Assembly: GCA_025935925.1 (NCBI GenBank)
Contig: JAICUI010000005.1
Location: 1 to 64,000, forward strand
From: Chloroflexota bacterium
GTDB lineage: Bacteria > Chloroflexota > Limnocylindria > Limnocylindrales > CSP1-4
Length of the DNA: 64,000 bases
Direction: 5' to 3'
The notes beneath the pieces are model-generated. The model had not been told where the DNA came from, ran no database searches, and saw only the letters and a program-made list of their open reading frames with translations. A program made the translations under genes and the position numbers. Positions 45,014 to 54,075 of the stretch are shown piece by piece. The first letter of the stretch is position 1; each line of letters opens with the position of its first letter.

Positions 45014-47044
45014 CTAGGAGGTGGCCTTCCGCCGCTCGCGGCGGCGCCGCTCGCCCTGTTCCGGCACGAGCTCGGCGGCGGCCCCGGCCGGCAGCGAGCG
45101 CCGCCGCTGGTGCTGGCGGCGGTCCGTCTCGACGCCCGACGGTAGCAGCCGGATGGGTGGTTCCGTGACGATGATCTGGCCGAGGATGACGGGCGCCGGC
45201 AGCGGCCCCGAGGCACGCGACCCGTCCGTCTCGGCGATCGCGCCGAGCGACACCCGGAACCCGGCGCGCCGGTGCTGCGGAGGCATCAGCGTCAGCTGTC
45301 CGACCGGCCCGTCGCCCGGGAACCAGCGGACCCACTCCTCGTTGAACGTCTCGAAGTCCGCGGGGTCCTTGAGCGACCAGTTCGCGAGCGCGATCCGGTC
45401 GAGCGACGACCCGGCCTCCTCGAGTCGCGTGCGGAGGTTCTCGAGGCACTGGCGCGCCTGCGCCTTGATCCCGTCGCCGACGAGCCGCCCGGTCTCGGGC
45501 AGCACGGGCCCGACGGACGACACGTAGGCCATGCCGCCGGCGATCACCGTCCGCCCCAGCCCGAACGTGAGCGCGGGCGACTCGCCGCTGTCGATCCCGA
45601 TGGACCGGCCCTTGCCGACCCGCTGCGCCGTCGGCCGCGACGGGTCCTCGGGTGGGATGCCGAACTCACCCTCCGGGAGCGCGATGCCGCTCGCCGCGAA
45701 CTTGGGCATGAACGTCGGGCGCATGCCGGTCGGCCGGAGATCGCCCTGGATCTTGCCGCGCGCGTCCACGCCGGTCTGCTGGAAGACGAAGATGTCCTGG
45801 GTGAGGATCTGGTCGTCCTCGATCCCGTAGACCTCCGTGATGTTGACGATCTTGCGCGAGCCGTCGCCGAGGCGGGCGGTGTGGACGATGAGGTCGACGG
45901 CCGACGCGATCTGCTCGCGGATCGTGCGCAGCGGCATCTCGTACCCGGCCATCAGGATCATCGTCTCGAGCCGCCGCAGCATGTCGGGCGGGCTGTTGGC
46001 GTGGCCCGTCGAGAGGGACCCCTCCTGGCCGACCGTCATGGCCTGGATCATGTCCAGCGCCTCGCCCGCACGGCACTCGCCGACGATGATCCGGTCGGGC
46101 CGCATGTGGAGCGAGTTGCGCAACAGGTCGCGCGTCGTGATCTCGCCGAGGCCCTCGAGGTTGGGCGGGCGCGCCTCGAGCGTGATCACGTGCTCCTGGC
46201 GCAGCTGCAGCTCTGCCGCGTCCTCGATCGTGATGATCCGCTCCTCCTCGGGGATGAACGCGGAGATCACGTTGAGCGTCGTCGTCTTGCCGGAGCCGGT
46301 CCCGCCGGACACGAAGACGTTCAACCGCGCCTCGACGCACACGCGCAGGAAGTCGAACATCTCCGCCGTCGCCGTCCCGAACCCCACGAGGTCCTCGACG
46401 GTGTACGGACGCGCCGAGAACTTGCGGACGGTGATGACGGGCCCGATGAGCGACAGCGGCTCGATGACGCAGTTGACGCGCGAGCCGTCGGGCAGGCGGG
46501 CATCGACGCGCGGGCTCGACTGGTCGATGCGCCGGCCGAGCGGCGTGATGATCCGGTCGATGATCCGCAGCACGTGGTCGTCGTTCAGGAACGACGTCGC
46601 GACGCGCTCGATCTTGCCGCGCCGCTCGATGTAGATGTGGTCCGGGCCGTTGACCATCACCTCGGTGATCGACTCGTCGCGGAGCAGCGGCTCGAGCGGC
46701 CCGAGCCCGGTCACCTCGGCGAGGATCTCGTCGACCAGCCGGACGCGTTCGTCGCGCGTGACGGCCAGGGAGTTGCCGGCGAGGTAGCGGTCGACGATGC
46801 CGTCGACCTGTGGCCGCAGGTCGGGCGTGTCGGTCGCCTCGAACAGCGCGTGGGAGTTCGTGACGACCTCGGTCTGGAGGCCGCGCCGGACCTCGCGCAG
46901 GAACTCCTCGCGCGCCACCACGGTCTCGCCCGCCGGCACCGTCGGCACGAGGGCGTTGATGGGCGCGGGCGGCTGGGGCCCCTGGACCTCGTCTTCGAGC
47001 TGCTGCTCGCGCTGCGCGCGCTGGATGCGCTGGGTGAGGGACAT
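45014..47044 (-). CDS. CpaF/TadA-type secretion ATPase fused to a RidA-like domain
   Basis: This 676-residue protein has residues 1-480 as a complete CpaF ATPase: N-terminal helices, DESITEVMVNGPDHIYIE, Walker A GGTGSGKTTT near 246-255, Asp box ITIEDAAELQL, Walker B IIVGECRAGEALDM near 318 and the STGHANSP His box. Residues ~495-605 form a YjgF/RidA-like domain (FGLGRTVIAGGMAYVSSVG; QARQCLENLRTRLEEAGSSLDRI), followed by an Arg-rich tail. CpaF powers Flp/Tad pili, yet no other tad gene is in the window. The fusion is in one open frame. Confidence 0.88.
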   Translation of the reverse strand: MSLTQRIQRAQREQQLEDEVQGPQPPAPINALVPTVPAGETVVAREEFLREVRRGLQTEVVTNSHALFEATDTPDLRPQVDGIVDRYLAGNSLAVTRDERVRLVDEILAEVTGLGPLEPLLRDESITEVMVNGPDHIYIERRGKIERVATSFLNDDHVLRIIDRIITPLGRRIDQSSPRVDARLPDGSRVNCVIEPLSLIGPVITVRKFSARPYTVEDLVGFGTATAEMFDFLRVCVEARLNVFVSGGTGSGKTTTLNVISAFIPEEERIITIEDAAELQLRQEHVITLEARPPNLEGLGEITTRDLLRNSLHMRPDRIIVGECRAGEALDMIQAMTVGQEGSLSTGHANSPPDMLRRLETMILMAGYEMPLRTIREQIASAVDLIVHTARLGDGSRKIVNITEVYGIEDDQILTQDIFVFQQTGVDARGKIQGDLRPTGMRPTFMPKFAASGIALPEGEFGIPPEDPSRPTAQRVGKGRSIGIDSGESPALTFGLGRTVIAGGMAYVSSVGPVLPETGRLVGDGIKAQARQCLENLRTRLEEAGSSLDRIALANWSLKDPADFETFNEEWVRWFPGDGPVGQLTLMPPQHRRAGFRVSLGAIAETDGSRASGPLPAPVILGQIIVTEPPIRLLPSGVETDRRQHQRRRSLPAGAAAELVPEQGERRRRERRKATS

Positions 47045-47166
47045 GCTCGCCTGGTGGCTCCCCGGAGACCGGACCCATCCCGGGGGCCGGCTGCGGGCGA
47101 TGGTAAGCCGGAACGCGGATGACGCGAAAGTACCGGGACCTCGCTGGTGTGGGCGTCGGCGCACCG

Positions 47167-47195
47167 TTGACGTGACACCGGGCCACCGCTACGGT
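47167..47195 (+). promoter_or_regulatory. promoter upstream of DUF4395 gene
   Basis: TTGACG (47167-47172), 17 bases and TACGGT (47190-47195) form a strong sigma-70-like promoter. The expected start point coincides with the GTG at 47202 of a 32-codon ORF, leaving about 190 bases of leader before the DUF4395 gene. Confidence 0.6.
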
Positions 47196-47201
47196 TCGTG
47201 C

Positions 47202-47300
47202 GTGGTTGGGACCCTTCACGCCCAGTGTCCCGGAGCCCGGTGCTCCTGTCGCCGGCGAGCGCCGGTGACGGTCGAGCGCGTGGCGCCCCGCGGGGCCTGA
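47202..47300 (+). CDS. possible leaderless Cys-containing 32-residue leader peptide
   Basis: The GTG start lies six bases after the TACGGT -10, the same geometry used by many genes here. The 32-codon frame encodes Cys at positions 9, 14 and 16 and many Arg. A GC-rich perfect palindrome (47285-47296) overlaps its last codons just before TGA. It could be a Cys-responsive attenuator for the DUF4395 gene. Coding evidence is weak. Confidence 0.3.
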   Translation: MVGTLHAQCPGARCSCRRRAPVTVERVAPRGA

Positions 47301-47389
47301 CCCACCGCCCGAACCGCTCCGGCGCTCGCGAACCCGGCCCGCGCCCCCCCCGGCGCGCCTTCGTCACCCTGTCCGCCCCGGAGCTCATC

Positions 47390-47902
47390 GTGTCCGTCAT
47401 CCCGCTCACGCCCACGCCCGCGCGCTTCGTCGATCCTCGTGGCCAGCGCTTCGGCGCCGCGGTGTCCGCCGCAGTCCTCGCGGTCGCCTTCGTCCTCGAC
47501 CTGCCGTGGCTGGCCGCGCTCGTCGGCGTCAACCTGCTCGTGTCCGCCGCGTTCGGCACGCGGCTGTTCCTGCCCGGCCGCGCCTGGCCGGCGATCCGCC
47601 GCGCGCTCCGCCTCGGGCCGGTCGAGCCCGAGCACGAGTACCCGCCGCGCTTCGCGCAGGCCATGGGCGGCACGTTCCTCGCGCTCGCGTCGCTCGCCTT
47701 CGTGCTCGGCTTCGCCCCGATCGGGTGGCTGCTGACGGCCGCCGTCGCCGGTCTGCAGGTCGTGCTCGCCGCGACCGGGATCTGCGTCGGCTGCCGCCTG
47801 TACTTCCTGCGCTGGTGGGTGCCCTCGCAGTTCGCCCGGCTTGCGCGCCGGACGGATCGGCTGCGCCCGCTGGCGGTGCCGGCGCTCCAGCGCGTCAAGT
47901 AG
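47390..47902 (+). CDS. DUF4395 membrane protein
   Basis: This 170-residue integral membrane protein has four hydrophobic spans in two pairs (about 25-60 and 100-140). The family signature FVDPRGQRFGAAV lies near the N terminus, APPRF-like YPPRFAQAMGG in the loop, and GICVGCRLY near 135 with a CxxC-like Cys-Val-Gly-Cys pair. The family is uncharacterised; the paired Cys suggest redox or sulfur chemistry at the membrane. The GTG at 47390 is chosen because GGAG stands six bases upstream and homology starts there. Confidence 0.8.
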   Translation: MSVIPLTPTPARFVDPRGQRFGAAVSAAVLAVAFVLDLPWLAALVGVNLLVSAAFGTRLFLPGRAWPAIRRALRLGPVEPEHEYPPRFAQAMGGTFLALASLAFVLGFAPIGWLLTAAVAGLQVVLAATGICVGCRLYFLRWWVPSQFARLARRTDRLRPLAVPALQRVK

Positions 47903-47961
47903 GCCCTCGCCCGGACCAGCTCGGGAGGCCGCGGAGGATCGCGGCTCGGCGTCCGCCCGGG

Positions 47962-48639
47962 TCAGGCGCCCGCGGCGTCGAGGAGCCCCGCCCGGTACGC
48001 GATGATCGCGGCCTGCGTGCGGTCGGCGGCGCGGAGCTTCGCGATGATGCTCTGGACGTGCTTCTTCACCGTGTCCTCGGCGATCGACAGCTCGCCGCCG
48101 ATCTCCTTGTTCGTGAGGCCCTCGGCCAGGCGCCCGAGCACGTCGACCTCGCGGGGCGTCAGCCCGAACGCCTCGGGTCCGCGGCGCGTCTCGGCGTGGC
48201 CCCGCGCCGGCGAGCCCCCCGGCGTGAGCGCGTCGCGCAGCAGCGTGGGGTCGATCGCGAGCTGGCCGTCCGCGACCGCGGTCAGCGTGGCGAGCAGGTC
48301 GACCGTCGACGCATCCTTGAGCACGTAGCCCGCGGCGCCGCGGCGGATCGCCTCGAGGACGTACGTCCGGTCGTCGTACAGCGTCACGATGACCACCGGC
48401 ACGGGGTCGTCGAGCCGCTTGAGCGCCTCGAGGCACGCGAGACCGTCCATCCCCGGCATCCGGATGTCGAGCAGGACGATGTCGGGCGCCAGGCGGGTGA
48501 CGGCGTCGAGCCCGGCCTCGCACCGGTCCGCCTCGCCGACGACCTGCAGCCAGTCGGCCGTCGACAGCATCGCCTCCAGGCCGCGTCGCGACATCTCGTG
48601 GTCGTCGATCAGGAGGACGCGTGTCGCGCGATCGGTCAT
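47962..48639 (-). CDS. NarL/FixJ-type response regulator
   Basis: This 225-residue regulator has a receiver domain (7-125) with acidic pair Asp12/Asp13, phosphoacceptor Asp58 in VLLDIRMPG, Thr in VIVTLYDD and Lys in YVLKDAS. The LuxR-type HTH (about 155-215) reads LTPREVDVLGRLAEGLTNKEIGGEL. Its ATG overlaps the stop of the methyltransferase-histidine kinase gene by four bases, so it is the cognate partner. Target genes are unknown. Confidence 0.93.
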   Translation of the reverse strand: MTDRATRVLLIDDHEMSRRGLEAMLSTADWLQVVGEADRCEAGLDAVTRLAPDIVLLDIRMPGMDGLACLEALKRLDDPVPVVIVTLYDDRTYVLEAIRRGAAGYVLKDASTVDLLATLTAVADGQLAIDPTLLRDALTPGGSPARGHAETRRGPEAFGLTPREVDVLGRLAEGLTNKEIGGELSIAEDTVKKHVQSIIAKLRAADRTQAAIIAYRAGLLDAAGA

Positions 48640-50114
48640 CGTCGGTCTCCCCCGTCATCGCCGGCGCCGTCGGCGGGCACCGAGGGCAGCTCCAGCACGA
48701 GGCCGGCACCCGACCCGACCGAGGCGATGCGCGCCGTGCCGCCGAGCCGTGCCGCCAGGCGCTGGATCGACGCCAGCGCGCGCCTGCCGTCCTCGTTCCG
48801 GGGGTCCGCGAGCGCCGACCCTCCCTCGCCGGTCAGCGTGATGATGCGCCGATCCCCGGGGGCGCGGAGGTCGATCGCGACGGCGGCACCGGGTGCCGAT
48901 CGGTCGAGCGCGGTCGCGGCCTCGGTCACGAGATCGAACGAGGCGGCCTCGAGCGTCACGGCGTCCCGCGACAAATCGCCGTCCACCTCGACCGGCCTGC
49001 CGGTGCGCGTCCGACGCTCCGCCCAGCCTCGGACGGCGGCCGCGAGGCCGAGCTCCTCTAGTCCCGGCGCGACGAGGCCGTCGCCGATCGCCCGCAGCTC
49101 GCGCATCCCGGCCAGCAGCTGCTCGCCTGCCGCCTCCAGGTCGGCTCGCGTCCCCGGCTCATCGTCACGCGCCCTCGCCGCCTCGAGGAGCCGGTAGGCG
49201 GCGACGAGCGACTGCCCCGCCACGTCGTGCAGCTCGTCGGCGGCGCGCCGGCGGACGGCGCCGGCCGCGTCGGCCCGGCCGGCCGCGGCGTCGAAGCCGG
49301 GCTTCGTCGCTCGCAGCGAGAAGAACAGCGGCAGCTCACCGCGCGCGTCCGGCGGCAGCCGGTAGCGGCCGTCTCCCGCGTCGGCGAGGAACGCCACGGG
49401 CCACTCGACGAACGGGTGCTCGTGGACGAAGTCCAGGAGCAGCCCGGCGTCGATCAGCGCGCTGATGATCTCGCCCAGCGAGTGGCTCCAGCCGTGCTCG
49501 ACGAGGCCCTCCGTCGGCGCGGTCGGGTCCGCGTACGACCCGTGGACGTCGAAGGTGATGGGGTCGCGGTGCGACCAGTAGGGGTACGCGAGCCGGAGCT
49601 CGCCCGGGGCGACGTCCTCGTCGGCGAACACCTGGGCGACCGGGTGGATCTCCGTGACGTAGAACGTGCCGCCGGGCTTGACGAGCGACGCGACCACGCG
49701 GGCCCAGCCCTCGATGTCGGGCAGCCAGCCGAGCACGCCGCGCGACGTGTAGACGATGTCGAACGCCTCCCGGACCGCGTCCGGCGCGTCGTAGACGTTC
49801 GCCTGCACGAAGCGCGCCTCGAGGCCGACGTCGGCAGCGAGGGTCCGCGCTGCGGCGATCGCCTCGGCGCTGAAGTCGATCCCCGTCACCCGCGCGCCCA
49901 GCCGGGCCCACGACAGCGTGTCGAGCCCGAAGTGGCACTGCAGGTGGAGCAGCGTGCGGCCGGCGACCGGCCCGACCTCGGCGCGTTCGTAGTCCGCGAG
50001 CCGGATCGGGCGGGACCCGTCGAGGAACGATGCGACATCGTAGAACGCGGACGGGACGTGGATCCGCGTCCAGGCGTCCCACAGCGCCTGGTTGTCGCGC
50101 AACGGCTGGTCCAT
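48636..50114 (-). CDS. SAM-dependent methyltransferase fused to a NarL-type histidine kinase
   Basis: In this 492-residue protein, residues 1-270 are a class I SAM methyltransferase (LLHLQCHFGLDTLSWARLG near 55-73, VTGIDFS, TSRGVLGWLPD, LPLFFSLRATKP at its end). After about a dozen residues comes a HisKA_3 segment, RRRAADELHDVAGQSL, with the phosphoacceptor His296. A poorly conserved ATPase domain (about 385-480) retains LGGTARIASVGSGAGLVLELP but lacks a clear N-box Asn and DxGxG. There is no stop between the parts. It is translationally coupled to the response regulator. TACACT lies eight bases before the ATG. Confidence 0.87.
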   Translation of the reverse strand: MDQPLRDNQALWDAWTRIHVPSAFYDVASFLDGSRPIRLADYERAEVGPVAGRTLLHLQCHFGLDTLSWARLGARVTGIDFSAEAIAAARTLAADVGLEARFVQANVYDAPDAVREAFDIVYTSRGVLGWLPDIEGWARVVASLVKPGGTFYVTEIHPVAQVFADEDVAPGELRLAYPYWSHRDPITFDVHGSYADPTAPTEGLVEHGWSHSLGEIISALIDAGLLLDFVHEHPFVEWPVAFLADAGDGRYRLPPDARGELPLFFSLRATKPGFDAAAGRADAAGAVRRRAADELHDVAGQSLVAAYRLLEAARARDDEPGTRADLEAAGEQLLAGMRELRAIGDGLVAPGLEELGLAAAVRGWAERRTRTGRPVEVDGDLSRDAVTLEAASFDLVTEAATALDRSAPGAAVAIDLRAPGDRRIITLTGEGGSALADPRNEDGRRALASIQRLAARLGGTARIASVGSGAGLVLELPSVPADGAGDDGGDRR

Positions 50115-50372
50115 GGCCCGGGAGTGTAGGCACGGGCCGGGCGGGTATGCTCCCCGTGAACCGGATGCGTGATGGCGGCGTCGGCAGCCGGTGGACCGCT
50201 GGCCGCGGGTCCCGTGATGCAACTGCAATGCGCCCGAAATGCTTTACGGAAGTACCGCAACGCATACTGCATTCCTCGGATGACCCTCCGCGCCCGCGTC
50301 GCTAGGCTCTCGTGAGCCGTCGGGCGGGCCGCCCGACCTCGATCGCACGCGCCCCCGCAGCCGGTCTCCTGT

Positions 50373-52772
50373 ATGCGCAGTCCGCGGCTCCGCCTCCGCC
50401 GTCCCGCTCCTCGTGCGCTGCTGATCGCGGGCGCCGCGACCCTCGGCATCGTCCTCGTCGTCGGTCTCGTCGCAACCCTGCTCCGACCCCAACCCGTCAC
50501 GGGGTCGTCGCCGGTGTTCACGATGACCTCGGGGTGGACCCTGCTCGAGCTGCAGCAGCGGCTGGAGGCGGGCGACGTGACCGCCGTCACCGCGACGGGG
50601 ACGCCCGGCGCCGGCGACGGCCACCTGGTCGCGCGGCGCAGCGACGGCACGCTCGTCCCGATCGACCTCACGGTCGCGCCCGAGGAGGCCGCGAGGTCGC
50701 TCGCCGCGCTCGGGTACGGCGACCGGCTCACCGACGAGGCATGGGCCGCCGCCCGTGCCACCCGGCCACTGGCCGGCCAGCCTGCCGATCCCGTCCGCAC
50801 GATCGTCGGCGCGGCGCTGCCGGTCGCGATGATCGTGGCCGTGCTGCTGCTCGTGCTGTCCGCGTTCCGTGGTGGTCTGCGGATGCGGCGTCCGGCGGCC
50901 TTTGCCGTCGTGATGCCCGGCCGCGGCGAGGCCAAGGCGACCGGCAACGGCAGCGGACCCGTCGGCGTGCGCCTCGCGGACGTCGCCGGCTGCGACGAGG
51001 CCAAGTCCGAGCTGACCGAGGTGATCGACTTCCTGCGCGACCCGGACCGGTTCGCCCGGCTCGGGGCCACGCTGCCCCGCGGTGTCCTCCTGTACGGACC
51101 GCCGGGCACCGGCAAGACGATGCTCGCCAAGGCGGTCGCCAACGAGGCGGGCGTCGCGTTCCTCCACGTCTCGGGCTCCGAGTTCGTGGAGAAGTACGTC
51201 GGCGTCGGCGCCAAGCGCGTTCGCGACCTGTTCGCGCAGGCGCGCAAGCTCGGTCGCGCGGTGATCTTCGTCGACGAGTTCGACGCGCTCGCCAAGCAGC
51301 GCGGCGGCCCGAACGGCCACGAGGAGCGCGAGCAGACGCTCAACCAGCTGCTCGTCGAGCTCGACGGGTTCGCGCCGAACGACGACATCGTCGTGATCGC
51401 GGCGACGAACCGCCTCGACGTCCTCGATGCCGCCGTCCTGCGGCCGGGCCGCTTCAACCGCAAGGTGCACGTCGGGCTGCCCGACGTCCGCGGCCGGCGC
51501 GAGATCCTCGGCGTCCACACGCGGGACAAGCCGCTGACGGCGACCGTCGACCTCGACAACCTCGCCCGCAAGACGTACGGCTTCTCGGGCGCGCAGCTCG
51601 CGGATCTCGTCAACGAGGCGGCGATCCTCGCGGCGCGTGGCGGCGCCGAGGCCATCGACGGCCCCGACCTCCAGGCGGGCTGGCTCAAGGTGGCGGTTGG
51701 CACGGGCCGGCGGCGGTCGATGGACGAGCGGGAGCGCGCGATCATCGCCGCGCACGAGGTCGGTCATGCGATCTGCGGCCGCGTCCACGGTGACCGGCGG
51801 CGCGTCGAGGAGATCAGCCTCTTCGCGCACGGCGAGGCGCTGGGCGTGACCGTGAGCAGCCAGGAGGACAACGACCTTCCGTCGGAGTCCGACCTCCACG
51901 CCCGGCTGGTCGCCCTCATGGGCGGTCGCGCCGCGGAGGAGCTGCTGTTCCACGAGGTGACCGGCGGCGCGTCGAACGACTTCGAGAAGGCGACCCAGAT
52001 CGCGACGACGATGGTCACGCGCTTCGGCATGGGCCGCGATCCCGACGCGCCCGATGCGGGCCTGTCCGGTCGCGGCGTGCTCTCGCTGTTCGTGCCGCGC
52101 AACGGCGGCAACCTGCCGTCCGAGGTCCAGCCGGCCGCGACGCGCGCCATCCGGGCGATCCTCGACAAGGCCTACGCAGACGCGTGCGACACGCTCGCCG
52201 AGCACCTCCCGACGCTGCGCAGGATCGCGGCGTACCTGGTCCAGGAGGAGCGGCTGGACGGGGAGACGTTCGCCGCCCTGTTCGACGGGACGATCGAGGT
52301 GCCGGCCGCCGACAGCGAGTGGCGACCGGCGGGCACGCGGCCGCGCGATTGGGCCGACGTCGTCCCGTTCCGGGATCGCCGGCTGCGGGGCGGGAACGCG
52401 GCGGCCATCGCAGCGATGCGGCCGGTCCCGGAGCTCGCGCCGTTCCCGGATCCCCAGGCCCCGGCGCCCGGGCCGGACCCGGAGCCGCTCGCCGAGCCCA
52501 TCCCGATCTCGGCGACGCTCGCCGACGACGTCTCGGCCGCGGTCTCCGCGGACCTGGAGCCCGCGGTGGACGCGATGGCATCCGACGAGATGGTCGCCAT
52601 CGCGCCGGCGCGCGTGCAGGCCTTCGAGACGTCCGCCCCGCCGCCCGCCGTGCGGGCGCGGGCGGTCGCCGCGCCGCGTTCGAGGGTGACGGGCCGGGTC
52701 CGGCGGACCGCCGCCTCCTGGCTCCAGGTCGCCGCCATGCGGATCGCCCCAAAGGATCGCGCCGTCCGCTGA
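50373..52772 (+). CDS. ftsH: ATP-dependent zinc metalloprotease FtsH
   Basis: This 799-residue membrane AAA+ protease has TM1 near 15-37, an extracytoplasmic domain, TM2 near 145-165, Walker A GPPGTGKT near 241-248 and Walker B VIFVDEFDAL. The second-region-of-homology Arg lies in LRPGRFNRK. The zinc site is HEVGH at about 460-464, with the third ligand Asp in GGASNDFEKAT. It degrades misfolded membrane and regulatory proteins. A C-terminal extension of ~130 residues, rich in Pro/Glu/Asp/Ala and ending basic, is longer than usual. It is divergent from the methyltransferase-kinase gene. Confidence 0.94.
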   Translation: MRSPRLRLRRPAPRALLIAGAATLGIVLVVGLVATLLRPQPVTGSSPVFTMTSGWTLLELQQRLEAGDVTAVTATGTPGAGDGHLVARRSDGTLVPIDLTVAPEEAARSLAALGYGDRLTDEAWAAARATRPLAGQPADPVRTIVGAALPVAMIVAVLLLVLSAFRGGLRMRRPAAFAVVMPGRGEAKATGNGSGPVGVRLADVAGCDEAKSELTEVIDFLRDPDRFARLGATLPRGVLLYGPPGTGKTMLAKAVANEAGVAFLHVSGSEFVEKYVGVGAKRVRDLFAQARKLGRAVIFVDEFDALAKQRGGPNGHEEREQTLNQLLVELDGFAPNDDIVVIAATNRLDVLDAAVLRPGRFNRKVHVGLPDVRGRREILGVHTRDKPLTATVDLDNLARKTYGFSGAQLADLVNEAAILAARGGAEAIDGPDLQAGWLKVAVGTGRRRSMDERERAIIAAHEVGHAICGRVHGDRRRVEEISLFAHGEALGVTVSSQEDNDLPSESDLHARLVALMGGRAAEELLFHEVTGGASNDFEKATQIATTMVTRFGMGRDPDAPDAGLSGRGVLSLFVPRNGGNLPSEVQPAATRAIRAILDKAYADACDTLAEHLPTLRRIAAYLVQEERLDGETFAALFDGTIEVPAADSEWRPAGTRPRDWADVVPFRDRRLRGGNAAAIAAMRPVPELAPFPDPQAPAPGPDPEPLAEPIPISATLADDVSAAVSADLEPAVDAMASDEMVAIAPARVQAFETSAPPPAVRARAVAAPRSRVTGRVRRTAASWLQVAAMRIAPKDRAVR

Positions 52773-52780
52773 TCGATCCC

Positions 52781-52800
52781 GGCCGGCGCGCGCGCCGGCC
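52781..52800. terminator. GC-rich palindrome after ftsH
   Basis: A perfect 20-base palindrome of G and C starts eight bases after the ftsH stop. It would form a strong hairpin but lacks a T-tract, so it is a probable, not certain, terminator. Confidence 0.45.
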
Positions 52801-53004
52801 TGCCGTCGCTGTCACGGGGAAGGGAGATGGCGGCGGTCGGAGGGGGAACGTGCGACTCGGGGAGGGAGAGGCGACCGCCGCCGGACATAGCGTCGCGTCG
52901 GGCGCGTTGAAGCGGGGTCGCTCGCGCCGAACGCCGCCTCGCATCGGCATGCCGAGGTCATTACACGGCGACCCGCATCCGTCACGCCGCGGAACGCGAA
53001 GGGG

Positions 53005-53050
53005 TTGACGTCGCGCGCTGCGACGTCCGATCCTATTGCAACGCGTTGCA
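53005..53050 (+). promoter_or_regulatory. promoter and perfect palindrome before the nickel transporter gene
   Basis: TTGACG at 53005-53010 is a likely -35; the -10 is less clear (GATCCT or TCCTAT near 53029-53036). The 14-base perfect palindrome TGCAACGCGTTGCA (53037-53050) follows at the expected start point. Its TTGCAA-type half sites resemble those of nickel-responsive Fur relatives (Nur), and a Fur-family gene is the second gene of this operon. The rest of 52801-53004 shows nothing distinct. Confidence 0.6.
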
Positions 53051-53082
53051 GTTACGCACGCTCGCAACAGCAGGAGGGCCGG

Positions 53083-54075
53083 TTGACGGTTCCCGATCTC
53101 GCGCTCGTCCCGCCGCTCGCCGCCGTCGCCGTCGGGAGCGGTCTCGGCATCCTGATCACCGGTCTCCTGCTCGGGTTCCGGCACGGCTTCGACTGGGACC
53201 ACCTCGCGGCGATCACCGACATCACGTCGACCACCGCCGCCGCGGATGCGGGGAGCGACCTGCACGAAGAGCAGCACCAGGCGGCGTCACGCGGCCACGA
53301 GCATCCGCACGGTGGCCGGGCCGAGATGGTCGTCCACGAGTCGGGCGGCGGGGCCGCGGTCGCGACGATGTCGTCGCTGGCGTCCGTGGGCGTGGGCCGG
53401 TCGCGACTGGTCAAGGAGCAGCGCCACGCGATCGTCCTCGGGACGCTGTACGCCTTCGGGCACGCGCTCGTGGTGTTCTCGCTCGGGATGCTCGCGCTCG
53501 CCTTCGGCGCGATCCTGCCGGACTGGGTCGACCCGATCATGGGCCGGATCGTGGGCTTCACGCTGCTGTTCCTGGGCGTGTGGGTCTTCATCTCGCTGTG
53601 GCAGTACCTCCGGAACGGGACCGAGTTCCGGCTGCGGAGCCGCTGGATGCTGGTGTTCGACGGCGTCCGTTACGCGTGGCGGCGGTTCCAGGCCCGGATG
53701 CACGGCCACGAGCACGTCGCGCCGCTCGAGATGAGCTCGTACGGCTATCGAACCGCATTCGGCGTCGGCATGATCCACGGCATCGGCGCCGAGACCGGGT
53801 CGCAGGCCCTGCTGATCGCCGCGGTCGGCGGCGCGACCGGCGCCGGGCTGGGCGTGCCGATGCTGCTCGCGTTCATCGTCGGCCTTCTCGCGTCGAACAC
53901 GCTCGTCGTCGTCGTGTCGGCGACCGGGTTCGTCGCCGGGCAGATCCGCCGCCCGCTGTACATCACGATCGGCGTGCTGGCCGGGATCTTCAGCATCGCC
54001 GTGGGGCTCGCGTTCATCACCGGGACCGAGTCGATCCTGCCCGACCTCACGCAGCTGCTCGGCGGCGGCCTGTGA
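53083..54075 (+). CDS. NiCoT-like nickel/cobalt transporter
   Basis: This 330-residue membrane transporter contains the Hx4DH motif RHGFDWDH (His34, Asp39, His40) in TM2, the signature of nickel/cobalt permeases. A His-rich loop (HEEQHQ, HEHPHGG) near 67-85 is likely metal binding. About seven hydrophobic spans follow, with GMIHGIGAETGSQALLIAA in the second half. The TTG start at 53083 is chosen because AGGAGG precedes it. It is coupled by overlapping stop/start to a Fur-family gene, so regulated nickel uptake is the simplest role. Confidence 0.85.
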   Translation: MTVPDLALVPPLAAVAVGSGLGILITGLLLGFRHGFDWDHLAAITDITSTTAAADAGSDLHEEQHQAASRGHEHPHGGRAEMVVHESGGGAAVATMSSLASVGVGRSRLVKEQRHAIVLGTLYAFGHALVVFSLGMLALAFGAILPDWVDPIMGRIVGFTLLFLGVWVFISLWQYLRNGTEFRLRSRWMLVFDGVRYAWRRFQARMHGHEHVAPLEMSSYGYRTAFGVGMIHGIGAETGSQALLIAAVGGATGAGLGVPMLLAFIVGLLASNTLVVVVSATGFVAGQIRRPLYITIGVLAGIFSIAVGLAFITGTESILPDLTQLLGGGL

